64,000 nt of DNA from positions 36,202,687-36,266,686 of the forward strand of contig NC_082598.1 of the NCBI RefSeq assembly GCF_030936135.1. The letters run 5' to 3'. The notes under the pieces were generated by a model. It did no database searches. It had not been told where the DNA came from and worked only from the letters and a program-made list of their open reading frames with translations. A program made the position numbers and the translations under genes. The stretch's first letter is position 1, and every line of letters starts with the position of its first letter. Of this stretch, positions 37,401-49,490 are shown piece after piece. The DNA is from Gavia stellata (Eukaryota; Chordata; Aves; Gaviiformes; Gaviidae).

Positions 37401-38388
37401 GGGCTTTTTCACAAGGACAAGATTATTATTTACCTAGTGGGTTCATACATTTATAAATAAAAGGGTGGGAAATAAAACATATTTGTTGGTATATATTCAG
37501 CAAATTTTGTCTCTAAAGGCAACCATAGTCTTCAGATTTGCCTTTTTGTGTTTCTTTTTTCTACTCTCATCCAAGCAAGCTATTCAGATAGCTTCTTTTG
37601 AAATTCTTAAAAAGAAACTTCCACAAGTAGATTATTCCATTTTTCTTAATACATAAAGTTTTAAAATAAAATGCATACAAGTCTTCAGCATATGCTCAGT
37701 ACCACCAGCTAAAATCTTTGTCTCCACAGCATATGCTTGATAAGTAACATTATCTACAGAATGTCCAAGTTCACAAAGGATTTTGTTTCTATATGTGGTA
37801 AAGCACACATTTGTTTTAACATACTGAGTGACTGGTTTTAGTTACACTCAGTCTACCTAATCTTCCCTCTCCTCACACCAGGGCATGATCCAGAGACCAG
37901 TAAAGCTTTTAGGAGAGTCTTGAAAGATTGTTTATTACATTACTCTGAAAAAAATTCTCTCTTTGGCACAGGCTAGGACAGTTGTCCAAAATAAAACCTT
38001 AAAGAAACACTGTTTCATACAGTTCATGCTGACAAAATTACAGCTGTGTTGGAGCGACAAATCCAAAAACACAGAAACTGTAGAGTAGTTAAAGATTATT
38101 ATTTTTTACTCAGAAAACAATATATTCAGTAAATACCAAAAGGATTCTGAGCAAGAGGAAAAATCTCTTGCAAGCTTTTCACAGTATTTCTTTTCCAGAC
38201 ACTGTTCAAAACCAGATTTTTATAGATATCTCATTCTCTGTTTAATGATCTTTTAAAAAATCCTTTTAGTATATTCTTGATTTAAGAGGTTTTTAATTAT
38301 CCTGCTAAACCAGAAGCCTATAAAAAGTTAAATATTAATTAGACCTGATACACTAAAGAGATATGACTAGAACAATATGTTCAATGGC

Positions 38389-38420
38389 AAAAAAAAAGAA
38401 AAAAGAAAAAAGAAAAAAAA
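38389..38420 (+). repeat. A-rich (AAAAAAG)n tract
   Basis: Low-complexity A runs interrupted by single G. No retroposon body attached. Confidence 0.8.
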
Positions 38421-41400
38421 GTAATACATGCAACCAAGTTGTCTCAGCACATTCAGGCCAAAACCAAGTTTCCATATTACATCAAAGACCAATGTTGTTT
38501 ATGATTTTACGCAAAACCTGTAGGGTGTCAGTAGCAACACCTTACACTCCTGCCACAAGGCACAGAAATATTCAGTCCATTTGCATATAGAAAGGAATCT
38601 AAGTTTCCCAGCACCAGCTTTGCATCCAGTGTAATTACAAGGTGCTTGCAGATTATGCAGATACACAAAGCACAGGCGTAGGTAGCTTTTGTTTGAGTAA
38701 GAGTAAATCCCAAAGAGAATCTATGATTGCACAAATTACAATCAGTCTTTCGGTCTACTTACAGGTAAAATATCTTTTTCATATATTGACTATTCAGTTT
38801 GTGTATAGAACTCGTTCAACCTATTAATTATAAATGAATGCTATCTATTTAGTAATCCTATTTCTGACTGAAGTTTCTCTAATTGGGAGTGTCACAAATA
38901 ATTCTCACCACTGCTATACTTTGCAGAGAACGGACTTGTAACATTTTTACTTCTATAGCTTGCACATTTAAGAAAGTTGAGAGTGGATTAAAACTGTCAA
39001 ATATGAGACACTTAACTAAGACACTTTTATTTTGGCTTTCTAATATTTTCCAAGAACTGCATCCCTTTCTGCTGTTTACTCTTGCAAATTCCCTCAATTT
39101 CATTCTACTTTCACTGCAAGAATACCCCTAACTTCCTAAACCACAGTCACTTTTACAGAGAGAGCCTGTTCACCACTTTAGATCTCTTGCACCTCTTTGA
39201 GCAAGCCAATTCAAAATGTTATGCAAGTAGGATCTATGAGGAGAACAGTGCAATTGTTTCAAAGTGAGATTCTTCCACTGTCTACCTTATCTCATTTTAT
39301 TACTTATAAGAAAAGTATATATTACAAGAACACTCAGAAGCAGAGATGGCCCAACTGTATCAGCCACTGTATAGAACGTAAGAAATAGTTGGTAGCCCAT
39401 AGCTTAAAATTCAGACTAAGCAGATAAGACAGTTAAAGTATGGAAGGGAAAAGACAGAATATGAAGGATAAATGACATGACAATCTATAAATATTCTGTT
39501 CTTTTGCTTTTTTTCACATAAGGTTGGTGGACTGAGGTTGAAATAAAGAAGCTATAAGAGTCACAAAGTGAGAGAAAAAGGCACAAATAACCATTCGGCA
39601 CAAAGAACGAACACACAGAGCCAAATGTGTAAAAACTAGTCATACACCAAGACACCAGCAAGATCTTTTATTAGCTGATACAGTTGCTGGCTGGCTCATA
39701 ACAATTTCTCTCTTCCCTAAACTCAAATGGATTGAAAAAATGAGAGACCAGGTAAAGATCCTGCACTGTGTTAACAGGATTAGTGGTTTACACTTCTGTT
39801 TGAGTATAAATTAATTTATGACTACATAATCTCAGGGATTTCAGGAGGCTCTTTGATTTTAATACAGGATTATAATTCTAAAAATGTTCACTTATTTCTT
39901 CTCTGACTCATAATTCTCGTAATTCATCTATCCTTTTCCATTCTCACTATGACTTATTATGAGATTCTTCTCTATGAATACATACACCACACAGCTCTGT
40001 TAATTGCCTTTCCTACATACTTCCTATTCACTGCTTATTAACAACCCGCCTTCCTGAATCAAGAGCTACTCTCACCTCTGACAGAGTAAGAAAGCATAGT
40101 GTTTCAGAAATGGTGCACTGAGATACAGTGCTGTCTTTCCTTACAGGTCCACAAAAATGCTAATGAGGTAAGTCCCTTTATTAAGTGAGGAGTTCTAATG
40201 ACCCTGTGACATAAAGACTGTTCGTTGAAAGTCACACCTAAACACAGATGTAGTTTTTGATGTCTGTTACCAAAAATTGTGTCAGTTGTTGCCCTGCTCT
40301 AGGCAGAACTAAGGACTGAGTAAAATATGCTTTACAGTGGTAGCATCTGGGCATATAACGACCTGCCAAATTAATCATGGTTCTGCTGTGGCATGTAAGG
40401 AAAAAGGCAAAACCTTTGAGGCATTCAGACTGCAGTGTTGCACTGGATCTCATTGCTGTTTGCCAAAAGGCTTTTCACGGCAATTAAATTTCCTGAAAAC
40501 AACCCCTCCTCCTGAATGCTGAAAGGGCTCAAACTCATGTTCTCACCACGATACAAAAGATAATATGGTAATCTGAAAGTAGGACAATCTCTTTTTTCCC
40601 CAAATTCCAAGGTCAGACAAAAATGTTAAGTGTCTAACCTTACATCTTAAGCACCAATAACAAAGGATACTGGATACATGGTAAAAATGAATTAGTAGAA
40701 TAGAACAATATCATAGTTACACTTATACAGATTCCTACATGTAAAAGTGGGCAAGTTTGCCGTGGTGCTGATAAAAGAATCCTCTTTTGAGTTTGTATCT
40801 TAAATGACTCTGACCTTGATACTTCAGACCTGCCTGAAAGACATCAATTTATGTAAACTGACAGTAGCTCTGACTTATACATTCCCTCTCAAGTTAGAGA
40901 ACCAAACTGACATCTCCAAATATTTAATGTATTCTGTCTCTATGATCACCCTGTCAGATCCCAATGCCTCACATACTTGTATACTTACTGCTATCATGTT
41001 TTAATAAACCTGTCTAGGTTGCACCTGTTCAAAGGTTCGTGGAACACGTCCACTCATCATCTCACAATAATCAAGAGGTGACAGCTGTCCCTGTAGCTGA
41101 TTCTAACATTTCTATCATATTTAGGGACACAGACAAATGCATTAAGCTGTTCATATTTAGCCCACATTTCCCTAAGAAGATTCATGGGGCTATAAAGACC
41201 TGAGCCATGCAGTATAAAGACAGGTTGGCATCTGATGCTGCAAGTTATGAGAACAATGGACTGTTTCCAGATATGTCTCCCTCCTTTTCTTCTTTTTTTT
41301 TTTTTTAAATAAAAACAGTTAGTGAATACTGTTGCTGAATGTTTCTGTGAAAGCTTTCTTTAAGGAAGAGACAATCAATGTCAAATACTGGTTAAGGAAA

Positions 41401-41689
41401 ATACTAGTAATCCTTGGCACTTCTAGCAGCCTCATATTAAAACAGTAATGCCTGTTATTTTTCTAAAGTTTTGCATTAGATGATGTTGAAGTGTTCTGTA
41501 AAATAAATCAGTATTTTTGCAATCTTTTTAAGGGTGGGGAATGTTTTCAGCATCAGTTTTAAAAAAGATACTAGTTCTGATTTTATTCAAATTATTAGCT
41601 TCTAATCATACCTGCTTATTGGAATCATAAAAAAAAAAAAAGAAGGAAAATCAGAATTCTCCTCAGATGTTCAAGAAGAAACATTTTAC

Positions 41690-41731
41690 CTTCATCTTCA
41701 GAGAATGTTTCTTCCATCTCAGAATGACTAC
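41690..41731 (-). CDS. candidate 42-nt minus-strand exon
   Basis: Minus strand: a strong acceptor (TCTTTCTCTTACCTTTTACAG), 42 nt, and a good donor (GATGAAG/GTAAAA). In phase 1 it reads GSHSEMEETFSEDE. It joins in frame with the candidate at 45543-45588, which ends in phase 1. No gene is recognised. It may be an exon of an unannotated or non-coding antisense transcript, or chance. Confidence 0.25.
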
Positions 41732-43828
41732 CTGTAAAAGGTAAGAGAAAGACTTCACTCATATCCTAAGATGAAACGCTGTTTACATCACTGGCTATCA
41801 GCAACCTCTTCCACGGGTTTCTTTTTCCTGCTTAGCTCAGCAACTCAAGACAAGGGCCAAGCAAGCACAGGGTTTTTCCCAGGCAAAACATTCACTCAAA
41901 ATATATCACTTGCCCTTCTCCTAAAGAAGAATGTTTTACTCCAAAGCAGATACACATTTTTCTAAGTATCAAAGATGTTTAGATATTTACAGCTGAATGA
42001 CTATAGTTGGAAGAGGCAAGAAGTTGGTATGTAAAGGATGCTTACTTTCTGCTCCTTTGAGATGAGACCTAAAGAATTCTCCCATCTCTTCTCTCTATCT
42101 GCTTTTGTCTAGTAAACCCACCAAGGGAGTAACTTCATGACAAACAACTGACTACTTTGTACATAGATTTATCCAAAAAAGACACTTTGGAATTGATCTT
42201 CCTCATTTATTGGAACTCGTTCTACAATTTATATACTCTTCCTGAGCCCTGGAATAGGTACTCTTTGTCAAAAAGTAGTTATTTACTTTCTCTTTTCAAA
42301 ATCGGGTTTTAACCCCACATCCAATTCACCTATCCACAAAGCAGAAATTATTTTCCTGTGATGTGACCAAGCAATTACATACTTTCATCCCACAACTCTT
42401 TCTTTTTTTTTTTTCCCTAAACCCTTTAACATGACATTACATTTCACATTCACCTGTTGTAGCACAGCTTAAAAGGGATCCAGTCAGCAGCCCTCAGCTC
42501 TTAAAGGTAAACAGCGGGGAATGAGGTGAGTGGGACACCCTAGGTACCACACAAGCACAATGGCGTCCACACGGTCCCATTCAGAAACTAATGCCAAAAC
42601 CATCTTCTGGGGCACAAAAGGAATCTCCACCACCTGTACACAGAGAGTGGAACTGTGCAACAAGGGTTCTGCTGAGACATTTCTCTCCTGTTCCTGCCTT
42701 GGTGGCCACAGAAGTCCTGGTCTGGCAAGCTCTCTGAAAAGCCTCCATGTCGCAAGTCATGGAAGAACACAGGCAGCTGAAAGGTCTTGAAAGTTACCCT
42801 TGAAATACTCTTCATCGCACAAGGTGCTGTACATTGTTTCTTTGTAAGTTTGAACTGTCCCTGTTTGGTCGCTTTGTTAAGATGGTTTTTGCTCTTGTAC
42901 ATACCAACTGGTCACTGCATTTGTTTATTTACTTCCATTAAGTACATGCCTAGCTGTTCCCTACAATGCAACTGCTTGCATCATATTATCTCATCCTTGT
43001 AATTTTTACTTTGCTTTGCCCCTGCATATTTCAGCAGATTTTCTTTTCTGTTTTCTTTCCCAAGATTGCAGCCTGATAAATTACTGATAAATTTCATTTA
43101 TGAAGCCTAGCAAATTCCAAAATATCATCTTTAAAGTGAACTTTAGGCTGCTTCTACCAGACTTTTTCCCCATTTTTTACTCTCTGATCACCATTAAAAT
43201 TTGAGGCTGAATTATTAATTCTATCAGCTCTTCCAAGCTAGCTCAACAGCCTGAAAATTGTTAAGAATGCTTCATAAATTTCTTCATATTTTAAATCTGT
43301 CATATAGAATTGATAGCTTTTGGAAGTGATAGCTTTTGGAAGTGGTTTTTTTTTTCCTCAAACACGACGTTATTCCTCAATCTTAGTAATACAATTTCAT
43401 AACTAATGGCCTTGTCCTTACTCAGGTAAGTGCATGCTGCTAAACAAATCCTGTATCTCAGAATCCTGACTATTCCTTTCCTCATTTCACTTGTCAGTGC
43501 TTCCCGAATTTCATCCACTCGTTGCTATGTTTCTGGCAATTTTCAGATGCACTGAATTTTTAGCTGCTGCTCTATTTTATCTACTCCTGTTCTTGGTTTT
43601 CAGTTTCTTTTCCCTCCACATCTCTTGTGAAGATTTCTGGGTGGTTTTTAATAAGAAGCCTGTTGTGTCGGAGCTGCAATTTAGATGAGTACCTTAAAAA
43701 CAGGTAACTACAATATTATGGAAAAGAGCTCATGAGAGAAGGAAGCACAGCTACATATATCTCCGCTGACTGGTAACGCAGAACTAACTCAAACTGGCTA
43801 AACCAGTTCATCATTTGCAGCCACTTAC

Positions 43829-43917
43829 CTAATGGCTCACTGTTGTTTTCTGTGATTTCATGCAGTGTTTAACTTCCTGGCACTTCTTTCTGCACTGGAA
43901 AATTTTCCTGTACATTG
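43829..43917 (-). ncRNA. candidate minus-strand exon, probably non-coding
   Basis: Minus strand: acceptor TATGCAATGTACAG, 89 nt, and an ideal donor (CATTAG/GTAAGT). Two frames are closed inside it and the third stops at the last codon, so if it is an exon it is terminal or non-coding. Within the duplicated unit, so an identical one occurs at about 59064-59152. Confidence 0.2.
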
Positions 43918-45542
43918 CATAAGAAATCTGAAAAGAACATTCTGTTATTTTTCACTGTTTTTCTTGCTGCAGAAATACAGAGGGCCTCTCATGGTTCGAT
44001 TTCCAGACGTGTTTATATAAAATGAAGTGCACAATATAGTTTATTTCTAAACAAAACAAGGTGCTGGTCTTGTTTCAGATAAACATGTACATCAGAATTT
44101 TACAATTATCATATTGTTTTTAGGCCAAGACTTCCATATGTTTTCAGGTCAAGACTTCCATACCCATTCTCCATTTGTCTCAAATTTGGGACTAGATGCT
44201 TCCCTCTATTTAGGAAGCTGTTTTATTTTCAGTTTTCAAATAGCTGATCTTGTTTATTTAGCTGCAAACAGGAGCTGACAACTCCAGAAGGCTTTTGTTG
44301 TGGTCCTTACTGTTCCTAAGGGCTTTTCAAGAATTCAGGAAGACCATAATGTAGATATATTAAGAACAATCTCTAGAGCACACACACCCTCTGATGGCAC
44401 AAACAGGCAGCGGAACACCATGAAGAAACTTCCAAGAAAATGTTCTTTTTCAGGGTAGATTTATAGTTTCATTATTTAGAACCTTTCTTTGGTCTTTAAA
44501 CTGGTAGTACACCACAGGATTTACTCTCTCACTGACTGAGATTCACACACAGACTCCTGATCATACCAACATGATGTGTTGCGTATGTCAATTCCTACAC
44601 GTATCAGTGGCAGAACTTACTGGTCTTAATGGTTCTATCTTCACTGAACCAAGAAGACGCAATATTCTGAGCAATTTCCACAAGTTGGATGGCTTATACC
44701 ATAATCATGAAAGAGTTGAGCCTGAAAATTATTTTTACATTTATTCAAACAGTGCATTTTTCTTGCATCGCTACTTCGTTCTTCTTCCTCTTACACTGCT
44801 CAGCAGCAAAGCCTTCTGCTATCTTCCAGATCTTTCATGGTATAATATGGTCTTTTACAACTTACCAACATTTTGTAAGTTATCTTTGACAAAACAACCC
44901 AACGTAAAAAAAGTCATACTTGATTTGCTAGCATAGCTTAAGGACAAGCTGAAATGCCTGATTCAAAACCCAAAAACATTAACTGTCAAAAAGCCACTCC
45001 CAAAATTTTAAGGGCAAATTTCTCCACCAGTGACTCCCAGTAAAAAGTTCTGATTCTAGTTGACGGAAGACTACTGAAGAAACACCTCTGGAGTCAACAT
45101 TCTCACTAATGTTAGAATAGGATCAAAAAAACCCTCAAAAATTTTAACTGACAGACTAGAGTGACAGATTTTATCTTTTATTAAATATAGATTGCAAACA
45201 TAAGCCAAAACTTGTTTTTCCCCTTATGATGCCACAAAGATGAAAAAAAAATATTTCTGGGTTGGAAAGTAAGTAGCTAAATATAAGATTTACGTTTCTT
45301 GGTGTTGTGTAATACTGCTGGACTAATTCCAGCCACTAAACTCTTCAGCTGTCCCTCGACAGGTGTAAAGCGGTTTCACTAACTTTGTACTTCTGCAAAA
45401 ACACGTTACAACTATTTGGAGAGCCTGAAAACCTTGAATATTACAGCTATGCCATTCTTAAGGACTGACAGTCATGATCCCAGCTTAACTCTTTTAGCTA
45501 TATAAATGCAAACTATCCTTCCAAAATTATGTTCAAACGTAC

Positions 45543-45588
45543 CATTGTCAATGTCTTTGTTAGTCTGTGGAACTATAATCTCCCGATG
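45543..45588 (-). CDS. candidate 46-nt minus-strand exon
   Basis: Minus strand: a weak acceptor (TGCTTATAG), then HREIIVPQTNKDIDN and a donor AATG/GTACGT, ending in phase 1. The phase fits the candidate at 41690-41731. Repeated in the right copy at 60778-60823. Unidentified. Confidence 0.22.
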
Positions 45589-45963
45589 CTATAAGCACAT
45601 GCGTAAACTTTTAGCATAAGCACTGAATGACAAGTCCCATGACTGAATATTAAAAAACTCAAATTTCTTTAACGTGTACCACCACTAAACTAGCTAACCA
45701 ATCACATTATAGATTTCATCCACTTTCTCTCTCCCTATTAAAAAAAAAAGTTAAGAGAAATAACTACACACAATTTGAACATGAAATAAAAAGGTTGAGG
45801 TTGAATTTGGTTTTTCATCAACAAATCCCGCCAGATCTTTAGCTTTTATGCAATAGTGGGTTTAAAAAAATATATAACTTCCACCAACTAACTGTTACAC
45901 AAGCTTAAATTTAAAAACCTGACACAGATCAAAATTAAAATAAAATCAAAAAAAACACTTTAC

Positions 45964-46094
45964 CTTTGGCAGTACTGCTTTCCAAAATAATGTCAATGGC
46001 ATATGTTAGCAATTGCTTTTGCAACCAAAGGTTTCGCATGTACGCCAGCCTTACAGGTGCTTTGGGAGAAGCAATCAGGCTTAACAACCTGTGT
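45964..46094 (-). CDS. candidate minus-strand exon
   Basis: Minus strand: acceptor GTCTGTCATGTTAG, 131 nt and a good donor (GCCAAAG/GTAAAG). One frame is open throughout (LLSLIASPKAPVRLAYMRNL, then LQKQLLTYAIDIILESSTAK), leaving in phase 1. It does not splice in frame to 45543-45588. No family recognised. Repeated at 61199-61329. Confidence 0.25.
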
Positions 46095-46288
46095 CTAACA
46101 TGACAGACCTTATTCACCTGAGCTCCCTAGTTACCCAAGGAGTCTTTCAGTGGGTCTACATACGCAAATACAAGTTATTCGCAGTGAACATCTGCTTTTG
46201 TACTTCAAGCACAGCAAACACTAACAATGAATATTGTTCATTTATGTTTTAGGAGTTCCAAATATTTTGGTAGGGAAACTTTGTTCTC

Positions 46289-46308
46289 TTTTTTTTTTTT
46301 TTTTTTTT
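46289..46308 (+). repeat. poly-T tract (20), left copy
   Basis: Twenty T just before the CR1. The right copy (61524-61543) has exactly the same length, which is striking because such runs usually vary. Confidence 0.9.
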
Positions 46309-46351
46309 CCCCCTAGCAGAATGAAGATACACTCATGCAATCTGTTTAAAT

Positions 46352-48658
46352 GACCTGCTGTTTACGAACAGAGAGGGTCTGGTGGGAGAAGTGAAGGTCG
46401 GAGGCCGTCTTGGCCTTAGCGACCATGAAATGATAGAGTTCTCAATTCTTGGCCAAATAAGGAGGGGGATCAGCAATACCACTACCATGGATTTCCGGAG
46501 GGCAGACTTCGACCTGTTCAGGACACTGGTTGAGAGGGTCCTTTGGGAGACGGTCCTGAAGGGCAAAGGGGCCCAGGAAGGCTGGACATTCTTCAAGAAG
46601 GAAATCTTGAAGGCGCAGAAGCAGGCAGTCCCCATGTGCCATAACAAGAGCCGGCGGGGAAGACGACCGGCCTGGCTGAACAGGGAGCTTTTGCTGAGAC
46701 TCAGGGAAAAAAAAGAGAATTTATCACCTCTGGAAGAAGGGGCAGGCAACTGAAGAAGAGTACAAGGACCTCGTCAGGTCATGCAGAGAGGGAATTAGAA
46801 AGGCGAAAGCCTAGCTAGAGCTCAACCTGGCCACGGTCGTGAGGGATAAAAAAAAATGCTTCTATAAATACATTAAGAACAAAAAGAGAGACAAGGAGAA
46901 TCTCCATCCTTTACCGGATGCGGGAGGGAACATTGTCACCAAGGATGAGGAAAAGGCTGAGGTACTTAATGTCTTCTTTGCCTCAGTCTTTAACAGCCAT
47001 ACCAGATACCCTCAGGGTATTCAGCTCCCTGAGATTGAAGACAAGGATGGAGAGCAGAACAAAATCCCCATGATCCAGGAGGAAGCAGTTAATGACCTGC
47101 TATGCCACCTGGACACCCACAAGTCTATGGGGCCTGATGGCATCCACCCAAGGGTGCTGAGGGAGCTGGCGGAGGAGCTTGCCAAGCCGCTCTCCATCAT
47201 TTATCAACAGTCCTGGTTAAAGGGGGAGGTCCCGGACGACTGGAGGATTGCCAGTGTGACGCCCATCTACAAGAAGGGCCGGAAGGAGGATCCGGGGAAC
47301 TACAGGCCTGTCAGCCTGACCTCGGTGCCGGGGAAGATTATGGAGAGGTTCATCTTGAGGGCGCTCACGGGGCACGTGGAGGACAACCACGGGATCAGGC
47401 CCAGCCAGCACGGGTTCATGAAAGGCAGGTCCTGCTTGACCAACCTGATCTCCTTCTATGACCGGGTGACCCGCCCAGTGGATGTGGGGAAGGCTGTTGA
47501 CGTTGTCTACCTGGACTTCAGCAAAGCCTTCGACACTGTCCCCCACAGTATTCTCCTGGAGAAGCTGGCGACTCGTGGCTTAGACAGGTACACTCTTCGC
47601 TGGGTTAAAAACTGGCTGGACGGCCGAGCCCAGAGAGTCGTGGTGAATGGAGCGAAATCCAGTTGGCGGCTGGTCACAAGCGGAGTCCCCCAGGGCTCAG
47701 TTTTGGGGCCGGTCTTGTTTAATGTATTTATTGATGATCTGGATGAGGGGATTGAGTGCTCCCTCAGCAAGTTTGCAGATGACACCACATTGGGTGGGAG
47801 TGTTGATCTGCTCGAGGGTCGGAAGGCTCTGCAGAGAGATCTGGACAGGCTGGATTGATGGGCCGAGGCCAATTGGATGAAGTTCAACAAGGCCGAGTGC
47901 CGGGTCCTGCACTTGGGTCACAACAACCCCATGCAACACTACAGGGTTGGGGACGAGTGGCTGGAAAGCTGCCCCGCAGAAAAGGACCTGGGGGTGTTGA
48001 CCAACAGCCGGTTGAATATGAGCCAGCAGTGTGCCCAGGTGGCCAAGAAGGCCAACGGCATCCTGGCCTGTATCAGAAATAGTGTGGCCAGCAGGAGCAG
48101 GGAGGGGATCGTGCCCCTGTACTCGGCTCTGGTGAGGCCGCACCTCGAATACTGTGTTCAGTGTTGGGCCCCTCACTACAAGAAGGACATTGAGGGGCTG
48201 GAGCGTGTCCAGAGAAGGGCGACGAAGCTGGTGAGGGGTCTGGAGCACAAGTCTGATGAGGAGTGGCTGAGGGAACTGGGGTTGTTCAGTCTGCAGAAGA
48301 GGAGGCTGACGGGAGACCTCATGGCTCTCTACAACTACCTGAAAGGGGGTTGCAGAGAGGTGGGTGTTGGCCTCTTCTCCCAAGTGACGAGCGACAGGAC
48401 AAGAGGAAATGGCCTCAAGTTGCGCCAGGGGAGGTTCAGGCTGGATATTAGGAAAAATTTCTTTACTGAGAGAGTGGTGAAACATTGGAATAAGCTGCCC
48501 AGGGAAGTGGTGGAGTCCCCATCACTGGAGGTGTTTGTTCGAGGAACGTGTGGACGTGGCATTGTGGGACATGGTTTAATGGGCATGGTGGTGTTAGTTG
48601 ATGGTTGGACTTGATGATCTTACAGGTCTTTTCCAACCTTAGTGATTCCGTGGTTCTA
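46352..48658 (+). mobile_element. CR1 LINE, 5'-truncated, left copy
   Basis: Starts inside ORF2 at the C-terminal end of the endonuclease domain (LLFTNREGLVGEVKVGGRLG) and runs through the reverse transcriptase and 3' UTR to the CR1 terminus (GATCTTACAGGTCTTTTCCAACC). The 5' truncation is typical of target-primed reverse transcription. No clear target-site duplication is seen, as usual for CR1. Same strand as CCDC110, ending about 670 bp before its start codon. Confidence 0.95.
46382..48614 (+). pseudogene. CR1 ORF2 remnant (endonuclease end and reverse transcriptase), left copy
   Basis: Three open blocks: 46382-46753 (endonuclease C-terminus and linker), 46839-47858 (reverse transcriptase with [28 protein letters not shown] and the catalytic [11 protein letters not shown]), and 47877-48614 (RT thumb and C-terminal part, ending in [17 protein letters not shown]). 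Between the first two there is a frameshift around 46700-46750 and a TAG in place of the usual CAG near 46813. Between the last two a TGA at 47856-47858 replaces an Arg codon. All breaks are also present in the right copy. The element is dead. Confidence 0.93.
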
Positions 48659-48879
48659 ATGTAAACAACGTTTGGCAGAATATTACTTCTAAAATGGAAA
48701 CGACAAGAACTTGCATCACAGAGGTGACTGCGCTATAGAGCAAGCCCGCCCCGCGCAGCAACCCAGGGAGGGTGAGCAGTAACAAGTGAAAACCAAAGTA
48801 AAACACGCAGAAAGACCCACCAGAAGCCCCCAAACCCCAACAGACACGAAAAGGAAGAAGGGGGCACTCGCCGACAGGC

Positions 48880-49490
48880 ACGCTGCCCTCAGGGTTGGCA
48901 GGGCCGATTCCGAGCAGGCGGCTGGCGCCGGGCCCTCAGCAGCGGCCGCCATGCCAAGCGGGCCGCCGCGCCGAAGGGGCAGCCGCCACCACGGGGGCGG
49001 CGGGGCGGGAAAGCCTCCCCGGGGCACTCACTTCCCGGCCCTCCTCCGCCGCTCTGCGGGCCGCCGCGGGGAGCTCACGCCCGGCTGCCAACGGAGCCGG
49101 CGGCGGCGCCCGGGCGGCGGCGAGCAGGGTGCCGGGCAGCGCCAGCGCGCGGAGGCGGAGGCGGCCGGGCTCAAGACGCTTGGGGCGCGAGGGGCAGCTC
49201 GAGCGGGCCCCCTCCGCGCGGGCGGCGTCACCGCAGACTGTGATGTCAATCGTCACGCAGCCCCGCTGCGTCAGTGCGGCGAGGGGACCGGCGCGCTGTG
49301 CCCCCTGCGGCTCGTCAGTGAGGCCTGGGATGTCGGGGCCGAAGCCGCCTCCCGCAGCGGGAGCGGCCTCGCTGGGAGGAAAAGCGGTGGAGAGGAGAGG
49401 CCGCGCTGGGATGGAGGGCTGTCCCGCCTCCTCCGGGGGCCAGCCCCCACCGCTGGCCGGCGTGGCCGAGACAGAGGTCGCTCGAGGTAC
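48880..49490 (+). promoter_or_regulatory. CCDC110: CpG island, presumed CCDC110 promoter
   Basis: A sharp switch from AT-rich DNA to very GC- and CpG-rich sequence, with many GGCGGC, GCCGCC and CCGCCC blocks, about 600 bp long. CCDC110 exon 1 lies inside its right end. Long open frames on both strands here reflect the scarcity of stop codons in GC-rich DNA rather than genes. Promoter function is inferred. The island could also drive a divergent minus-strand transcript. Confidence 0.75.
49330..49486 (+). CDS. CCDC110: CCDC110 exon 1 (predicted start)
   Basis: From ATG (GGGATGTCGG) to the donor GCTCGAG/GTACCT: 157 nt ending in phase 1, inside the CpG island. Reads MSGPKPPPAAGAASLGGKAV and on to VAETEVAR. 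The frame is chosen because exon 2 needs exactly one preceding base (G/AT gives Asp). The frame is open further upstream to 48895, so an earlier methionine is possible; an internal one at 49411 is another. The human N-terminus begins MSPEK but is otherwise unlike this. Confidence 0.6.

Larger units (their letters stand above)
34404..42882. other. intergenic DNA between PDLIM3 and CCDC110
   Basis: About 8.5 kb of AT-rich sequence without a recognisable protein-coding gene or transposable element. An (A6G)n-like tract lies at 38389-38420. One minus-strand candidate exon is noted at 41690-41731. The right limit is the left breakpoint of the duplicated segment. Confidence 0.6.
42883..48765 (+). 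repeat. duplicated segment, left copy (A)
   Basis: Matches 58116-64000 in direct orientation. Comparing the two by eye I found only two differences: a 2-bp AT insertion in the right copy (after the base matching 44008) and one substitution (G at 47330, A at 62565). The right limit 48765 is set by the window end, so the true repeat is longer. The content is AT-rich DNA up to 46.35 kb, then a CR1 element. Confidence 0.95.

Noticed and set aside
42530-42902. Overlapping ORFs on both strands, one minus-strand frame reading VVEIPFVPQKMVLALVSEWD
   Set aside because: Slight resemblance to an ATPAF2-like segment is too short to trust. No splice-consistent neighbours, and stops nearby.
44571-44936. 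121-codon + strand ORF, repeated at 59806-60171
   Set aside because: The repetition comes from the segmental duplication, not selection. No domain or codon bias recognised.
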